NCBI RefSeq assembly: GCF_030812835.1
Contig: NZ_JAUSTM010000020.1
Span: forward strand, 1-39,919
Direction: 5' to 3'
DNA length: 39,919 nt
From: Streptococcus moroccensis
GTDB taxonomy: Bacteria; Bacillota; Bacilli; Lactobacillales; Streptococcaceae
Shown: positions 1-9,809 of the stretch, in pieces
How positions within the stretch are numbered: the stretch's first letter is position 1
Layout of the letters: each line of letters begins with the position of its first letter
Made by a program: the position numbers and the translations under genes
The notes under the pieces: model-generated
What the model saw: the letters and a program-made list of their open reading frames with translations, nothing else
Database searches by the model: none
Told to the model about the DNA's origin: nothing

Positions 1-304
1 TTTGGTGGTTCTTCCTGACCAGAGGCGTCTGTGCAACAGCCATTTTTCTGCAGTTTTGACAACGGAAACGACGTTTTCTAAGACGAATCAACAGTTTGTA
101 CCCGGCACATTCTAGGTAGGGAATCTTGGATTCTTTTTGGAAGTCATATTTGGCCATTTGACTTTGGCAGCCAGGACATTTTGGAGGATCATAATCTAAG
201 AAGGCACGGAGTTCTCTGTGCATCCCCATATCAGATTCTTGGGTTATCGTGATATTAGGGTCTTTTATTCCGAGCGTATTTGTGATAAGATTTAAGTGTT
301 CCAT
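1..304 (-). CDS. ISL3-family transposase, N-terminal part (cut by window edge)
   Basis: The minus-strand frame from the ATG at 304-302 is open to the window edge, about 101 residues. It starts MEHLNLITNTLGIKD and continues through a CPGCQSQM motif followed by a second Cys pair (C..CRKM), which is the N-terminal zinc-finger region (zf-ISL3) of ISL3-family transposases such as IS1167/IS1193. The catalytic DDE domain would lie outside the window, so completeness cannot be judged. The element's end lies just upstream of the gene at 374-433. ISL3 elements are common in streptococci. The family call is confident; the exact element is not. Confidence 0.85.
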   Translation of the reverse strand, partial: MEHLNLITNTLGIKDPNITITQESDMGMHRELRAFLDYDPPKCPGCQSQMAKYDFQKESKIPYLECAGYKLLIRLRKRRFRCQNCRKMAVAQTPLVRKNHQ

Positions 305-373
305 ATGAGTCTTTCTAATGAGTTGTTTTATCGCTTTTCATTATAGATCATATGGAACTTTTTTTCTACACTC

Positions 374-433
374 AAAAAGGCTCCATAATCTCCGTAAGGT
401 TTTTACCCACTACAGAAATTATAGAGCCTTTTT
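374..433. repeat. 23-bp inverted repeat at the IS end, acting as a bidirectional terminator-like hairpin
   Basis: Arm 374-396 (AAAAAGGCTCCATAATC...) and arm 411-433 (ending ...TATAGAGCCTTTTT) are complementary over 23 positions with three exceptions. These three are G-U pairs in the minus-strand transcript and C-A mismatches in the plus-strand transcript. The 14-nt loop is 397-410. The arms begin with A-runs and end with T-runs, so the structure can terminate transcription entering or leaving the IS. The group II intron begins one base after the T-run. Confidence 0.75.
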
Positions 434-434
434 G

Positions 435-1054
435 GTACGACAGGCCTGTCGTACATCTGAGGCGAAAGTCCTCCGAGGGAACCCGCTACTGGTGAACCCA
501 ATAGCAAAAAACCCAAGCCTGACTATTGCGAGGTGGTGGGGAGAGGATGGGATAGCGAAATCGTGGTACTACGAATAGGAATGTGATACGAAGGCGTATA
601 TAGCGGATAAGGTGGCTAGGAACACTAAAGTCTAAAAAGGTAGTAGTAACCTATATGCGTAAATCACGAGTGTAAACTATGAAAGATGTACGACTTATCC
701 CGTGAGGTCTCATGAGCGTCAGTTAGACGTAGTAGCAACGAATCATGAGAAGTCAGACGAGGTCATAGTAGTGATGAAGCTTCTGTAATGGAAGTGTAGC
801 GAAGGACCGAACGATTAAATGATTATCTATCGAATTGATTTTGTCTGTCCGACACCTGGTCTGAAACGATGATACTCTGAGAAAGTATATCGAAAGAGGT
901 TGGTCATAAATATAGGCCGACACAGGCAGAACAAAATCTTATACTGATAGATGTGGGAATGCGCAGCTTTCTCGCTAAAGTTTAGTTGAATCGCCGTGTG
1001 CCGAACGGCATGTACAGTAGTGTGAGAGGGACTAGAGATAAGTCCCTACTCGAT
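435..1054 (+). mobile_element. Group II intron RNA, class C, without an intron-encoded protein
   Basis: The 3' end is unmistakable: domain V at 990-1021 and domain VI at 1024-1051, ending CTACTCGAT at 1054. The wording closely follows the class C intron of Oceanobacillus iheyensis as I remember it (CGCCGUxUxCCGAACGG, GUGUGAGAGG, CUACUCGAU). Further upstream the conserved domain III stretch AGAAGTCAGACGAGGTCATAGTA (743-773 region) and GAAGGACCGAACG (about 800-812) also match. The 5' end is set at GTACG (435), one base off the GUGCG/GUGYG consensus and placed directly after the T-tract of a terminator-like hairpin, where class C introns usually insert. Between domain III and V (about 815-985) there is no reverse transcriptase, only about 170 nt. 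The intron is therefore ORF-less and would need a maturase in trans. The 5' boundary is inferred; the intron call is firm. Confidence 0.85.
990..1054 (+). ncRNA. Group II intron domains V and VI with branch-point A1048
   Basis: Domain V: CGC catalytic triad at 992-994, GAAC tetraloop at 1003-1006, two-nucleotide bulge G1012-U1013, stem pairs 997-1002 with 1007-1011 and 1014. C995 faces A1016 where a G would be expected, suggesting one G-to-A decay or divergence. Domain VI: 1024-1026 pairs with 1049-1051, then 1027-1033 pairs with 1041-1047, leaving A1048 bulged. A1048 is seven positions from the proposed 3' end at U1054, the classic distance of the lariat branch adenosine, and the intron ends in AY as expected. 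Confidence 0.85.
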
Positions 1055-1139
1055 TACGGAGTAATAAAGTTTTCGAATACTATTGTGTTTGAATAATATT
1101 TAAGATTCTATATGTATTTTGTATTATGAATTGATTTAT

Positions 1140-2231
1140 CTAATTTTTACCATATTGTTTACGGTATTCTGAGGGGGTTTGATTAAAAAATTTTTTGAAG
1201 ATACGTGTGAAATGATCAGGGCTGTTGTAACCGATACGCTCGCTAATATCTGCTAGATTATCATGGGTGTGAGTAAGCATTTTTTCTGCTTCACTCATTC
1301 TAATTTTTGTAAGGTATTGATTGAAAGTGACACCAAATTCTTTTTTGATTAATGTACTGATATAGGAAGGATAGTAGTTAAAGGTTTGGCTTAATGATTC
1401 AAGGGTAACCTCTTGAAAATGATCTTTAATGTATAAGAGTATTTGATAGTAGTTATCAGTCTTATCATTTTTAAGGGGATAATAAATATCCTTGAACTCA
1501 AGATATCTCACGATGTTGAAAAAGAGAAGATTAGTATAATTTATCGCAATTTGATTAGAATAGACTTGTTGATAAGTCGTTTCGATATAGATATTTTGGA
1601 TAATTTCTCGTATAAATTCAGAATTTGTACTACCAAAAAGTAAATAATTGGAAGAAAAATTATTTTTGTATAAAACCTCTTTAAAAAAACTCGATAAAGG
1701 CTCAATTTGAGAGAGAGTATTAGAAAAAATCAGATCAAAGGTTGACTTTCTTATGAAAATCTCAATAACGATACAATCTTTATTATCCGGTATTATTTTA
1801 TAAGTTGAATTTGGAGAGATAATACATAATTCCCCCTCTGTCATTTGATGTTCTTCATTTTCAAAAATAAAAGTGACACGACCATGATAAACAAAATTAA
1901 TGGTGAAGGAATTATGTTTATAAGGGGAATGCTTTGAAAAAAGAACATGTTTAATTGCAAAGATATCTAAATTATTAGGAATTAAAGATGAGTCTCTGGT
2001 TGTATCCGTTGAGCTGAGAAAATCGTTGATCGGAATAGAGCTTTGGTAAATAGCGTTGTGAAATTCTTCAACGCTTAACAATGAACGTTTTGGATGTATC
2101 GTAGGTTTAGTCAGTATGTCTCCTCTGTTCACAATTTCTCTAATTGCCTCTCTAAAAGGGAGATGTTCGGTAGATTGAGTGTAATGATTTAATTGTTCTT
2201 CCAGTTGCGCATATGTAATGTATCGTTGCAT
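1140..2231 (-). CDS. AraC-family transcriptional regulator of the adjacent beta-glycoside operon
   Basis: 363 residues. The N-terminal half contains a cupin-like sensor (about residues 95-160, with GELCIISPNSTYKIIP), and the C-terminal about 100 residues hold the two helix-turn-helix motifs of the AraC/XylS family (VTLESLSQTFNYYPSYISTLIKKEFG and the second HTH ending DHFTRIFKKFFNQTPSEYRK). The ATG at 2231 is preceded by AGAGGT at good spacing. It is divergent from the GH1-PTS-deacetylase operon that starts 110 bp away, so it probably senses the imported sugar or its phosphate and activates that operon. The ligand cannot be read from sequence. Confidence 0.88.
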   Translation of the reverse strand: MQRYITYAQLEEQLNHYTQSTEHLPFREAIREIVNRGDILTKPTIHPKRSLLSVEEFHNAIYQSSIPINDFLSSTDTTRDSSLIPNNLDIFAIKHVLFSKHSPYKHNSFTINFVYHGRVTFIFENEEHQMTEGELCIISPNSTYKIIPDNKDCIVIEIFIRKSTFDLIFSNTLSQIEPLSSFFKEVLYKNNFSSNYLLFGSTNSEFIREIIQNIYIETTYQQVYSNQIAINYTNLLFFNIVRYLEFKDIYYPLKNDKTDNYYQILLYIKDHFQEVTLESLSQTFNYYPSYISTLIKKEFGVTFNQYLTKIRMSEAEKMLTHTHDNLADISERIGYNSPDHFTRIFKKFFNQTPSEYRKQYGKN

Positions 2232-2311
2232 GGTTACCTCTATAATTATCAGAAAAAAAGTCGGATATCTAAAGAAATTATAACATGTACTTTCTTAGAA
2301 ATAAAGCTTAA

Positions 2312-3751
<1,440 letters not shown>

Positions 3752-3766
3752 AAGGAGTATCACGAA

Positions 3767-5032
3767 ATGAATATGGATCAATTTGCAAATAGTAAATTTG
3801 TCGAAAAACTAACAGTTTTTGGTGGTAAAATTGGGGCAAACAAGTATATTCAAGCAATATCAAGTGGCATGATGATGTTAATTCCAGTTGTTATCATTGG
3901 CTCATTTGCAGGCCTTTTCTTAGGGATTAAGGTAGAGGCTTGGCAGACCTTCTTGGCTTCTACGAAACTTAATACGATATTAACTCTTGTTGTCAATGCG
4001 ACCACAAATATGCTTGGACTCTATTTTACCTATGGGATTGCTAGATCATTTGCGGAGTCGGAAAAATTAAGATCAAAAATAGTACCGATTTTTGCGGTGA
4101 TTAGTTATCTTGCTCTTTTGCCGATGGCAACTCTAGAAGATGGCACATCCTATTTGTCCTATAATTATTTGGGTACAAAAGGAGTAGTGGTTGGCATGCT
4201 TGTCGCTATTGTGACCGTATTAGTCTATGGATGGGTTGAAAGACGTAATTGGGTTATAAAAATGCCTTCTGGGACTCCAGATTATGTTTCACAGTCGTTT
4301 GCAGCATTGATTCCAGGCGCCATTCAAATTTTGGTCATTGTCTTAGTTAATTTAATTATTGGCTTGACAAATTATCCAAGTATTTTTGATTTGATTTACT
4401 CCCTTTTACAACTTCCAGTAACAGCTCTTGTAGGCGGTAGCTTAGTTCCAAATACGATTGTGCAAATGCTTACTCAATTAAGTTGGGGACTGGGTGTTCA
4501 TCCAGGGTATATCTCTAGCTTGATGGGGCCAATCTTAATGACTCTCAATGTTGAAAATCAAGCGGCTTTTGCTACAGGTTCAGATTTACCTAATATTATT
4601 ACACTTTCATTTTCATACATTATGACTGTCGCAACATTATATCCAGCAATTGCAACCTCAATATTATTGGTTGCCAAATCACAACGACTTAGAGGGATTG
4701 GTAAAGTCTCTATTGTACCGGCTATTTTTGGTATCTCAGAACCTCTTATTTTTGGATTGCCAATAGTTTTTAATCCGATTATCTGGATTCCTTGGATGAT
4801 TACACCAGTAATTAATTTCATTATCGGTTATTTACTTACATCTATTGGATTAGTTGCACGGACGTCTGGAGTACTTGTCTTTAATATGCCTCTTATCATA
4901 ACAGGGATTTTAAACGGTCACTATAGTATTGCACTATTAGAAATTGCTCTCTTCTTGCTTGATATTGCTATCTTTGCACCATTCATCTTAGTTATGGATA
5001 AGAAATATCGTAGGGAAGAAGGGACTTTGTAA
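3767..5032 (+). CDS. PTS EIIC membrane component, lactose/cellobiose family
   Basis: 421 residues with about ten hydrophobic segments. The start (QFANSKFVEKLTVFGGKIGANKYIQAISSGMM) and the conserved segment PAIFGISEPLIFGLPIVFNP are typical of CelB/LacE-type EIIC permeases, which form the sugar channel and pass the sugar to EIIB for phosphorylation. It follows the GH1 gene by 15 bp with an AAAGGAG site, and the separate EIIB and EIIA genes follow. Cellobiose, chitobiose or another beta-disaccharide are all possible substrates; the neighbouring ChbG deacetylase favours an acetylated one. Confidence 0.9.
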   Translation: MNMDQFANSKFVEKLTVFGGKIGANKYIQAISSGMMMLIPVVIIGSFAGLFLGIKVEAWQTFLASTKLNTILTLVVNATTNMLGLYFTYGIARSFAESEKLRSKIVPIFAVISYLALLPMATLEDGTSYLSYNYLGTKGVVVGMLVAIVTVLVYGWVERRNWVIKMPSGTPDYVSQSFAALIPGAIQILVIVLVNLIIGLTNYPSIFDLIYSLLQLPVTALVGGSLVPNTIVQMLTQLSWGLGVHPGYISSLMGPILMTLNVENQAAFATGSDLPNIITLSFSYIMTVATLYPAIATSILLVAKSQRLRGIGKVSIVPAIFGISEPLIFGLPIVFNPIIWIPWMITPVINFIIGYLLTSIGLVARTSGVLVFNMPLIITGILNGHYSIALLEIALFLLDIAIFAPFILVMDKKYRREEGTL

Positions 5033-5072
5033 GTACAGTTATAATTAAAATACATGAAAGGTTAAGAAAAAA

Positions 5073-5375
5073 ATGAGAAAAATTGTTTTAATGTGCTCTA
5101 ATGGAATGTCAACTAGTTTATTAGTTTCTAAAATGAAGGATTACGCAGAGACAATTGGTTATAATTGTGCTATTTCTGCCTATTCCATCACTGAATTGGA
5201 CAATATTAAGGGGGATGCAGATATTATCCTATTGGGTCCTCAAATTCGATTTAAATTACAAGATGTCAAAAATTCAGTTACCATTCCAGTGCAAGTCATT
5301 GACATGGCAGCCTATGGCATGATGGATGGAAAAGCTGTTATCTCATCAGTTAGAGAGCAACTGGGGGATGTGTAA
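5073..5375 (+). CDS. PTS EIIB component, lactose/cellobiose family
   Basis: 100 residues, normal for a stand-alone EIIB of this family. The N-terminal strand and P-loop IVLMCSNGMSTSLL carry the phosphorylated cysteine, C8. It takes the phosphoryl group from EIIA and transfers it to the sugar held by EIIC. Its TAA overlaps the ATG of EIIA by one base (5375), so the two are translationally coupled. Confidence 0.93.
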   Translation: MRKIVLMCSNGMSTSLLVSKMKDYAETIGYNCAISAYSITELDNIKGDADIILLGPQIRFKLQDVKNSVTIPVQVIDMAAYGMMDGKAVISSVREQLGDV

Positions 5376-5713
5376 TGGATGGTTTAGAACTTGTAGCCTT
5401 TCAAATTATATCAGCAGTAGGAACTGCAAGAAGTTGTTTCATAGAAGCTATCCAAAAGGCTAAAAATGGTTACTTCTCTGAAGCATATGATTTGATAAGA
5501 GAAGGTGAGAATTACTATGTCCAAGGACATCATGCTCATGGTGATTTAATCAAGAAGGAAGCTAATGGTGAACATGTTTCAATTAACCTTTTGCTACTGC
5601 ATGCGGAAGATCAATTAATGAGTGCAGAAAGTTTTAAAGTGTTAGCTGAAGAATTTATTGATGTCCACCATAAATTATTTGTATTAACCAACGAGCAGCA
5701 GAACGTTTCTTAA
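5375..5713 (+). CDS. PTS EIIA component, lactose/cellobiose family
   Basis: 112 residues forming the three-helix EIIA-Lac fold. The active histidine is H76 in LLLLHAEDQLM, with D79 matching the metal-binding Asp of the HxxD motif known from Lactococcus EIIA-Lac (H78/D81). The second conserved patch, GHHAHGDLIKKEANGE, is also present. It accepts phosphate from HPr and passes it to EIIB C8. The start codon overlaps the EIIB stop. Confidence 0.92.
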   Translation: MDGLELVAFQIISAVGTARSCFIEAIQKAKNGYFSEAYDLIREGENYYVQGHHAHGDLIKKEANGEHVSINLLLLHAEDQLMSAESFKVLAEEFIDVHHKLFVLTNEQQNVS

Positions 5714-5725
5714 GGAGAAATTATT

Positions 5726-6499
5726 ATGAAAGATTTCCTAATACGTGCAGATGATTTAGGTTACAGTGAGGGTGTGAATTTAGGGATTGGGAAGGCCGTT
5801 TCAAATGGATTGGTTAAATCTGTAGGTGTTATGGTCAACATGCCAAGTACGTTTCATGGATTAGACCTTCTAAAGGATTATGATGTGTATCTAGGTCAAC
5901 ATACGAATATTTGTCTTGGGAAACCAATTTTGGATCCTAAATTGATTCCAAGTTTATGTCAGAATAATGGAGAGTTTCACACAAGTAAGACTTACCGAGA
6001 AGCATACAGAAAAGGTGAAGATTTTGTTAATCTCGATGAAGCTGTCTTAGAAATTGAAGCTCAATATCACCAATTTGTCTATTTAACAGGCGAAAAACCA
6101 AGTTACTTTGAAGGTCATGCTATCGCTAGTCCCAACTTCTTTAAAGCTTTAGAAATTGTTGCTAATAAGTATGATTTACCTTATTTACCAATGCCAACTG
6201 GTGAAGAGTCGATTAGTTTTGGGAAAGCAGAAATTCAGCTATCTATCCCCAAAAACTTTGAAGTTTATGAGAACAATCCTTTCTCAATCATTGAAAACAC
6301 TGTTATGAATAGCCGTAAAGGGATCTGTCATATGTTGGTTTTTCATCCAGGTTATATAGATGCTTATCTGTTAAGAAATTCAAGTATGACCACAGTGAGA
6401 GCTTTGGAAGTTGAGATGTTATGTCATCCAGATACTAGAACTTATCTTGAAGAGAATAATATTAGACTTATAACTTTTGATGATTTAATTAAGAGTTAA
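5726..6499 (+). CDS. ChbG/YdjC-family carbohydrate deacetylase (module A)
   Basis: 257 residues. Conserved features are the N-terminal IRADDLGYSEGVN (metal-binding Asp pair), QHTNICLGKPI, FEGHAIASP and the C-terminal FHPGY. In E. coli, ChbG removes an acetyl group from chitobiose-6-phosphate or chitotriose-6-phosphate in the chb operon. Here it closes an operon with GH1 rather than the GH4 enzyme ChbF of E. coli. The inference is that the imported phospho-sugar is acetylated and must be deacetylated before or after GH1 cleavage. A paralogue lies at 9031-9798. AAGGAG precedes the ATG. Confidence 0.88.
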   Translation: MKDFLIRADDLGYSEGVNLGIGKAVSNGLVKSVGVMVNMPSTFHGLDLLKDYDVYLGQHTNICLGKPILDPKLIPSLCQNNGEFHTSKTYREAYRKGEDFVNLDEAVLEIEAQYHQFVYLTGEKPSYFEGHAIASPNFFKALEIVANKYDLPYLPMPTGEESISFGKAEIQLSIPKNFEVYENNPFSIIENTVMNSRKGICHMLVFHPGYIDAYLLRNSSMTTVRALEVEMLCHPDTRTYLEENNIRLITFDDLIKS

Positions 6500-6603
6500 T
6501 CAACTTAATAAATTTTCTGTTCTATTTAGAGTTTTATTTACAACATAGCTATCCTAAATAAGAATAAAAAGAATTTATCATCAAAAATTTAAGGTTTCGA
6601 TTC

Positions 6604-6633
6604 ACAGGTCACTCAAACGAGTGATCTGTTTTT
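6604..6633 (+). terminator. Rho-independent terminator of module A operon
   Basis: Arms ACAGGTCACTC (6604-6614) and GAGTGATCTGT (6619-6629) pair over 11 bp with one G-U, followed by a T5 run. It ends the GH1-PTS-chbG-like operon. Confidence 0.85.
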
Positions 6634-6718
6634 GAATAATGCTAAGGTTTTTTAAGTCATAGTTTATTTCTAAATAATGGCTAAAAAATATAGTAGAACA
6701 AAATAAAGAGTCATATGG

Positions 6719-6724
6719 TATAAT
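6719..6724 (+). promoter_or_regulatory. Probable extended -10 box for the RpiR-type regulator
   Basis: TGGTATAAT gives a consensus TATAAT with an extended TGn element, 37 bp before the proposed start codon. No good -35 is seen, which is usual for extended -10 promoters. Confidence 0.5.
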
Positions 6725-6760
6725 GAAGAAAGTAGTATTGATAAGTGAGGGTGAGAATTG

Positions 6761-7549
6761 GTGACATACAACGTAATTAGCTTGTTACTAAATATTTTAA
6801 ACAAATCAAATAGTAATAAGGTTGAATATGCTATTGCTGAAGGCCTTCTCAAGAATTTTAAGAGCATTTCAGATGCCTCTATTCATGAGATGGCTGAGTT
6901 ATGTTTTGTTTCACCTTCATCCTTGTCTCGTTTTGTGAAAAAACATGGTTTCACCGGCTATGGTCAATTTAAACAAAAGTGTCGAGAGGAAATCGATATT
7001 GAAGTTGACTACTCTAACAATGTTCGCAGAGCTGAACATGATGATTTATTACCAGTTTTTCAAAACTATACAAATAATATCGTACAAAATTTAAATTATA
7101 ATTTAGATATGCTTCAAAAAGTTGATTTAGCTCAGATATGTGGCTTAATTCATGATGCACCAGACGTTGCTTTTCTTGGGCTAGAATTTGCTAATATTAT
7201 AGGACAGCATTTTCAAGTTAAATTGGCTGAGTGTAATCGATTTGTACATTTGAAACATTTTGATACCACAGACCTTGAATTAGTAGACTCTTTAAAAGAT
7301 AAAAGTGTGGTCATTATAGGATCTCTAGAAGGTGGTTATTTGTACAGAAATCAAGATGTTCTGAGAAGACTTAAGGAAAAACAAATAACCATTATAGCGA
7401 TCACGATGGAAAATCACGCAAAGATATACAGAGATATTGATTATTTAATCTTCTGTAATAAGTTTAACTCTGAAACAGAAGGGCGCATTTCCTTGCTACA
7501 TACCATAGAGCTCTTGATTATGACTTACTTTGTGAATTATAAATACTAA
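6761..7549 (+). CDS. RpiR/MurR-family transcriptional regulator
   Basis: About 262 residues. The N-terminal HTH_6 domain (about residues 1-75: VEYAIAEGLLKNF...ISDASIHEMAELCFVSPSSLSRFVKKHGFTGYGQFK) is typical for the family. The C-terminal half has the outline of a SIS sugar-phosphate-binding domain (DVAFLGLEFANIIGQ, KSVVIIGSLEGG). The start is GTG at 6761 or TTG at 6758; the GAGGGTGAG site at 6747-6753 fits both. It sits between the two sugar modules in the same direction as module B and is separated from it by a terminator-like hairpin, so it probably responds to a sugar phosphate and controls module B. Confidence 0.85.
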   Translation: MTYNVISLLLNILNKSNSNKVEYAIAEGLLKNFKSISDASIHEMAELCFVSPSSLSRFVKKHGFTGYGQFKQKCREEIDIEVDYSNNVRRAEHDDLLPVFQNYTNNIVQNLNYNLDMLQKVDLAQICGLIHDAPDVAFLGLEFANIIGQHFQVKLAECNRFVHLKHFDTTDLELVDSLKDKSVVIIGSLEGGYLYRNQDVLRRLKEKQITIIAITMENHAKIYRDIDYLIFCNKFNSETEGRISLLHTIELLIMTYFVNYKY

Positions 7550-7577
7550 AAAGTTTCAAAACATGAAACTTTTTTTG
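7548..7577 (+). terminator. Terminator after the RpiR regulator
   Basis: Arms AAAAAGTTTCA (7548-7558) and TGAAACTTTTT (7564-7574), loop of five, T-run following. It overlaps the regulator's stop codon and insulates module B. Confidence 0.8.
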
Positions 7578-7595
7578 TTTTTTGAAATTCAGTAG

Positions 7596-7624
7596 CCCGA
7601 ATTGAAGTTTATTCGGGTTTCTTT
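7596..7624 (+). terminator. Second hairpin with T-rich tail before the module B GH1 gene
   Basis: Arms CCCGAAT (7596-7602) and ATTCGGG (7611-7617) followed by TTTCTTT. It may be a second terminator of the upstream transcript or a leader hairpin of module B; the stem is only 7 bp. Confidence 0.45.
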
Positions 7625-7667
7625 AAATGATAAAGTAAATGTATAAAATAATAAGAGGAGGTTTTAA

Positions 7668-9050
7668 ATGACTCATTCATTTTTATGGGGAGCATCTACT
7701 TCTGCCTTCCAAGTAGAAGGAGGCTATGGTGAGGGTGGTAAAGGAATTGCCACAACAGATGTTAGATCAGTACCTGATGGAATAGCAGACAACAAAGTTG
7801 CTGCAGACCATTACCACCATTGGAAAGAAGATGTACGATTAATGGCAGAACTGGGGTTAACACTTTACCGTTTTTCTTTTAATTGGACTCGCATTATGGG
7901 TGATGGAAAGCAAGTTAACGAGGATGGGATAGCTTTTTATAATGGCCTTATTGATGAATGTCTTAAGCATGGCATCACACCATTTCCAACTCTCTACCAT
8001 TTTGAAATGCCACAACATTTAGTAGATTTATATGGAGGATGGAAATCTAGAGAATGTATCGACGATTTTGTTAATTACGCTAAAATCTGTTTTGAAGTAT
8101 TTGGAGATCGTGTCAAAATGTGGGGAACTATCAATGAGCAGATGATTGCTATTGCTGCAAAAGATCTAAATGGAAATCATGAAGCCAATGCTGAGCAAAG
8201 CATGAAAGACATGTATCAGATGAGCTATCACATGTCCCTCGCGGAGAAAAAAGCGATTAAGGTTTTCCGTACCCTTGTACCACATGGACAAATTGGACCG
8301 GTTTGTTCTATGCAGGTTGTTTATCCTGAAACGCCATTTCCAGAAGATATTCGCGCTGCCAAGGATGCTCAAGATTTTTTACAAAACTGTTTTTTAGATA
8401 TGTCTATTTGGGGACGCTATCCACAATCTTATACTAATTATCTAACAAAAAATGGATGGTTTCCGATGATTGAGGAAGGCGATCAAGAAATTTTGGCATC
8501 TATTAAGCCTGATTTAATTGGCATTAACTACTATTGTAGCACATGCATTCGTGCCCGACGAAAGAATGACGATACTTCCAAACTTCCACCATTCTATCGA
8601 AATAATCTGTTTACTCTTGGTAATAATACTTATCTTGAAAAAACGCGCTGGATGGAATTTGGAATTGATCCACAGGGACTATATACGGGGATGAGAGATA
8701 TCTATGAGCGATATCATTTACCGCTTATCGTTACTGAAAATGGATTAGCCTACTCAGATGTAGTTGAAAATGGCGAAATTAAGGATGAATATCGTATTGA
8801 TTATCTATCTAAGCATATTGATCAATGTGAACAATTTGTGAAAGATGGCTATCCTCTCTTAGGCTATTCAACATGGTCTTTCTTAGATTTGGTCAGTTCG
8901 CATCAAGGTTTTGGCAAGCGTTATGGACTTGTTTTCGTTGATCGGACAGATGAAGATGCAAAAGAGTGTAAACGCATTCCTAAAAAGAGTTTTTATTGGT
9001 ATCAAAATAGAATTAAGAAAGGATTACTAAATGAAGAAAATTTTGATTAG
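7668..9050 (+). CDS. GH1 family 6-phospho-beta-glucosidase (module B)
   Basis: 460 residues. FLWGASTSAFQVEGG is the GH1 N-terminal signature. Acid/base E157 lies in TINEQ, nucleophile E357 in IVTENGLAY. The C-terminal SSHQGFGKRYGLVFVD keeps the Lys and Tyr of the phosphate site, indicating a 6-phosphorylated substrate. It is clearly different from the module A enzyme, so not a recent duplication. AGGAGG precedes the ATG. Its last 20 bases overlap the deacetylase gene. Confidence 0.9.
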   Translation: MTHSFLWGASTSAFQVEGGYGEGGKGIATTDVRSVPDGIADNKVAADHYHHWKEDVRLMAELGLTLYRFSFNWTRIMGDGKQVNEDGIAFYNGLIDECLKHGITPFPTLYHFEMPQHLVDLYGGWKSRECIDDFVNYAKICFEVFGDRVKMWGTINEQMIAIAAKDLNGNHEANAEQSMKDMYQMSYHMSLAEKKAIKVFRTLVPHGQIGPVCSMQVVYPETPFPEDIRAAKDAQDFLQNCFLDMSIWGRYPQSYTNYLTKNGWFPMIEEGDQEILASIKPDLIGINYYCSTCIRARRKNDDTSKLPPFYRNNLFTLGNNTYLEKTRWMEFGIDPQGLYTGMRDIYERYHLPLIVTENGLAYSDVVENGEIKDEYRIDYLSKHIDQCEQFVKDGYPLLGYSTWSFLDLVSSHQGFGKRYGLVFVDRTDEDAKECKRIPKKSFYWYQNRIKKGLLNEENFD

Positions 9051-9798
9051 GGCAGATGATTTGGGTTACAGCAGAGGAGTAAATTATGGGATATATGATT
9101 CTGTTAATAGTGGGTTGGTGAAAAATGTTGGTTTTATGGTCAATATGGACGCTACTATGCATGGTTATAATCTCATAAAGGACAAGGATGTTTCTTTAGG
9201 TTTACACGTTAATATATGTGTCGGCTACCCTATACTAGACTCCGAAAGTATTTCAAGTTTATGTAACAGCAACGGTCAATTTAAAAGTAGTAAAGAATAC
9301 CGTGAGTCTGCTTCCAAAGGAATTGATTTTGTTGAGTTAGAGCATGCTGTTAAAGAAATTGAAGCACAATATCATCGATTTTGTACAATTGTAGGCCGTG
9401 ATCCTGACTATTTTGAGGGGCATGCAGTCGCTAGTCCCATTTTTTTTGAAGCACTAAAAATAGTTGCTGAACGATATGAGTTATCTTATTTCCCGATGTC
9501 TTTTAAAGAAGATGGAGTATTTTTTGGTAGTTCGAAAGTCTATCCGTATATTCCAAAAGACTTTCGAAAATACAGTGAGAATCCTTTTTTGGCAGTCCAA
9601 GACTGTTTAAGTCATTTACATGAAGATGGATGTGATTTACTAGTTTTTCATCCTGGTTATGTAGATACCTATCTTGAAGAAAAATCATCAATGACTTTAG
9701 TTCGAGCAAAAGAAGCAGAAATGCTATGTAACCCCTCGGTGATAAGTTGGCTAGATTCTCAGCAAGTTTTACAAATAGATTATAATAATTTAAAATAG
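9031..9798 (+). CDS. ChbG/YdjC-family carbohydrate deacetylase (module B)
   Basis: 255 residues, paralogue of the protein at 5726-6499: LIRADDLGYSRGVNYGI, LHVNICVGYPILD, YFEGHAVASP and LVFHPGYVD align almost along the full length. The ATG at 9031 lies inside the end of the GH1 gene (AAAGGA site upstream), so the genes are coupled. The metal-binding Asp pair and the His residues of the family are present, so it should be active. As in module A, it implies an acetylated sugar substrate; chitobiose-type or acetylated plant disaccharides are both possible. Confidence 0.87.
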   Translation: MKKILIRADDLGYSRGVNYGIYDSVNSGLVKNVGFMVNMDATMHGYNLIKDKDVSLGLHVNICVGYPILDSESISSLCNSNGQFKSSKEYRESASKGIDFVELEHAVKEIEAQYHRFCTIVGRDPDYFEGHAVASPIFFEALKIVAERYELSYFPMSFKEDGVFFGSSKVYPYIPKDFRKYSENPFLAVQDCLSHLHEDGCDLLVFHPGYVDTYLEEKSSMTLVRAKEAEMLCNPSVISWLDSQQVLQIDYNNLK

Positions 9799-9809
9799 AG
9801 GTATTTAAA

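Larger units (their letters stand above)
1..433 (-). mobile_element. ISL3-family insertion sequence, one end
   Basis: This spans the partial transposase gene and the end of the element. The outermost inverted repeat is probably the minus-strand GGCTCTATAATTTCTGTAG ending near 428, because ISL3 family ends typically begin GGCTC. The other end and the target duplication are outside the window, so the exact boundary (428 to 433) is inferred. Confidence 0.6.

Noticed and set aside
318..578. 86-residue plus-strand frame spanning the IS end and the start of the intron
   Set aside because: It crosses the terminator hairpin and group II intron domain I, has no ribosome site and no protein-like pattern; it is a chance frame in structured RNA.
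815..985. Possible remnant of an intron-encoded reverse transcriptase in domain IV
   Set aside because: The stretch is only about 170 nt, all frames have early stops and no RT or maturase motif is visible; treated as ORF-less domain IV.
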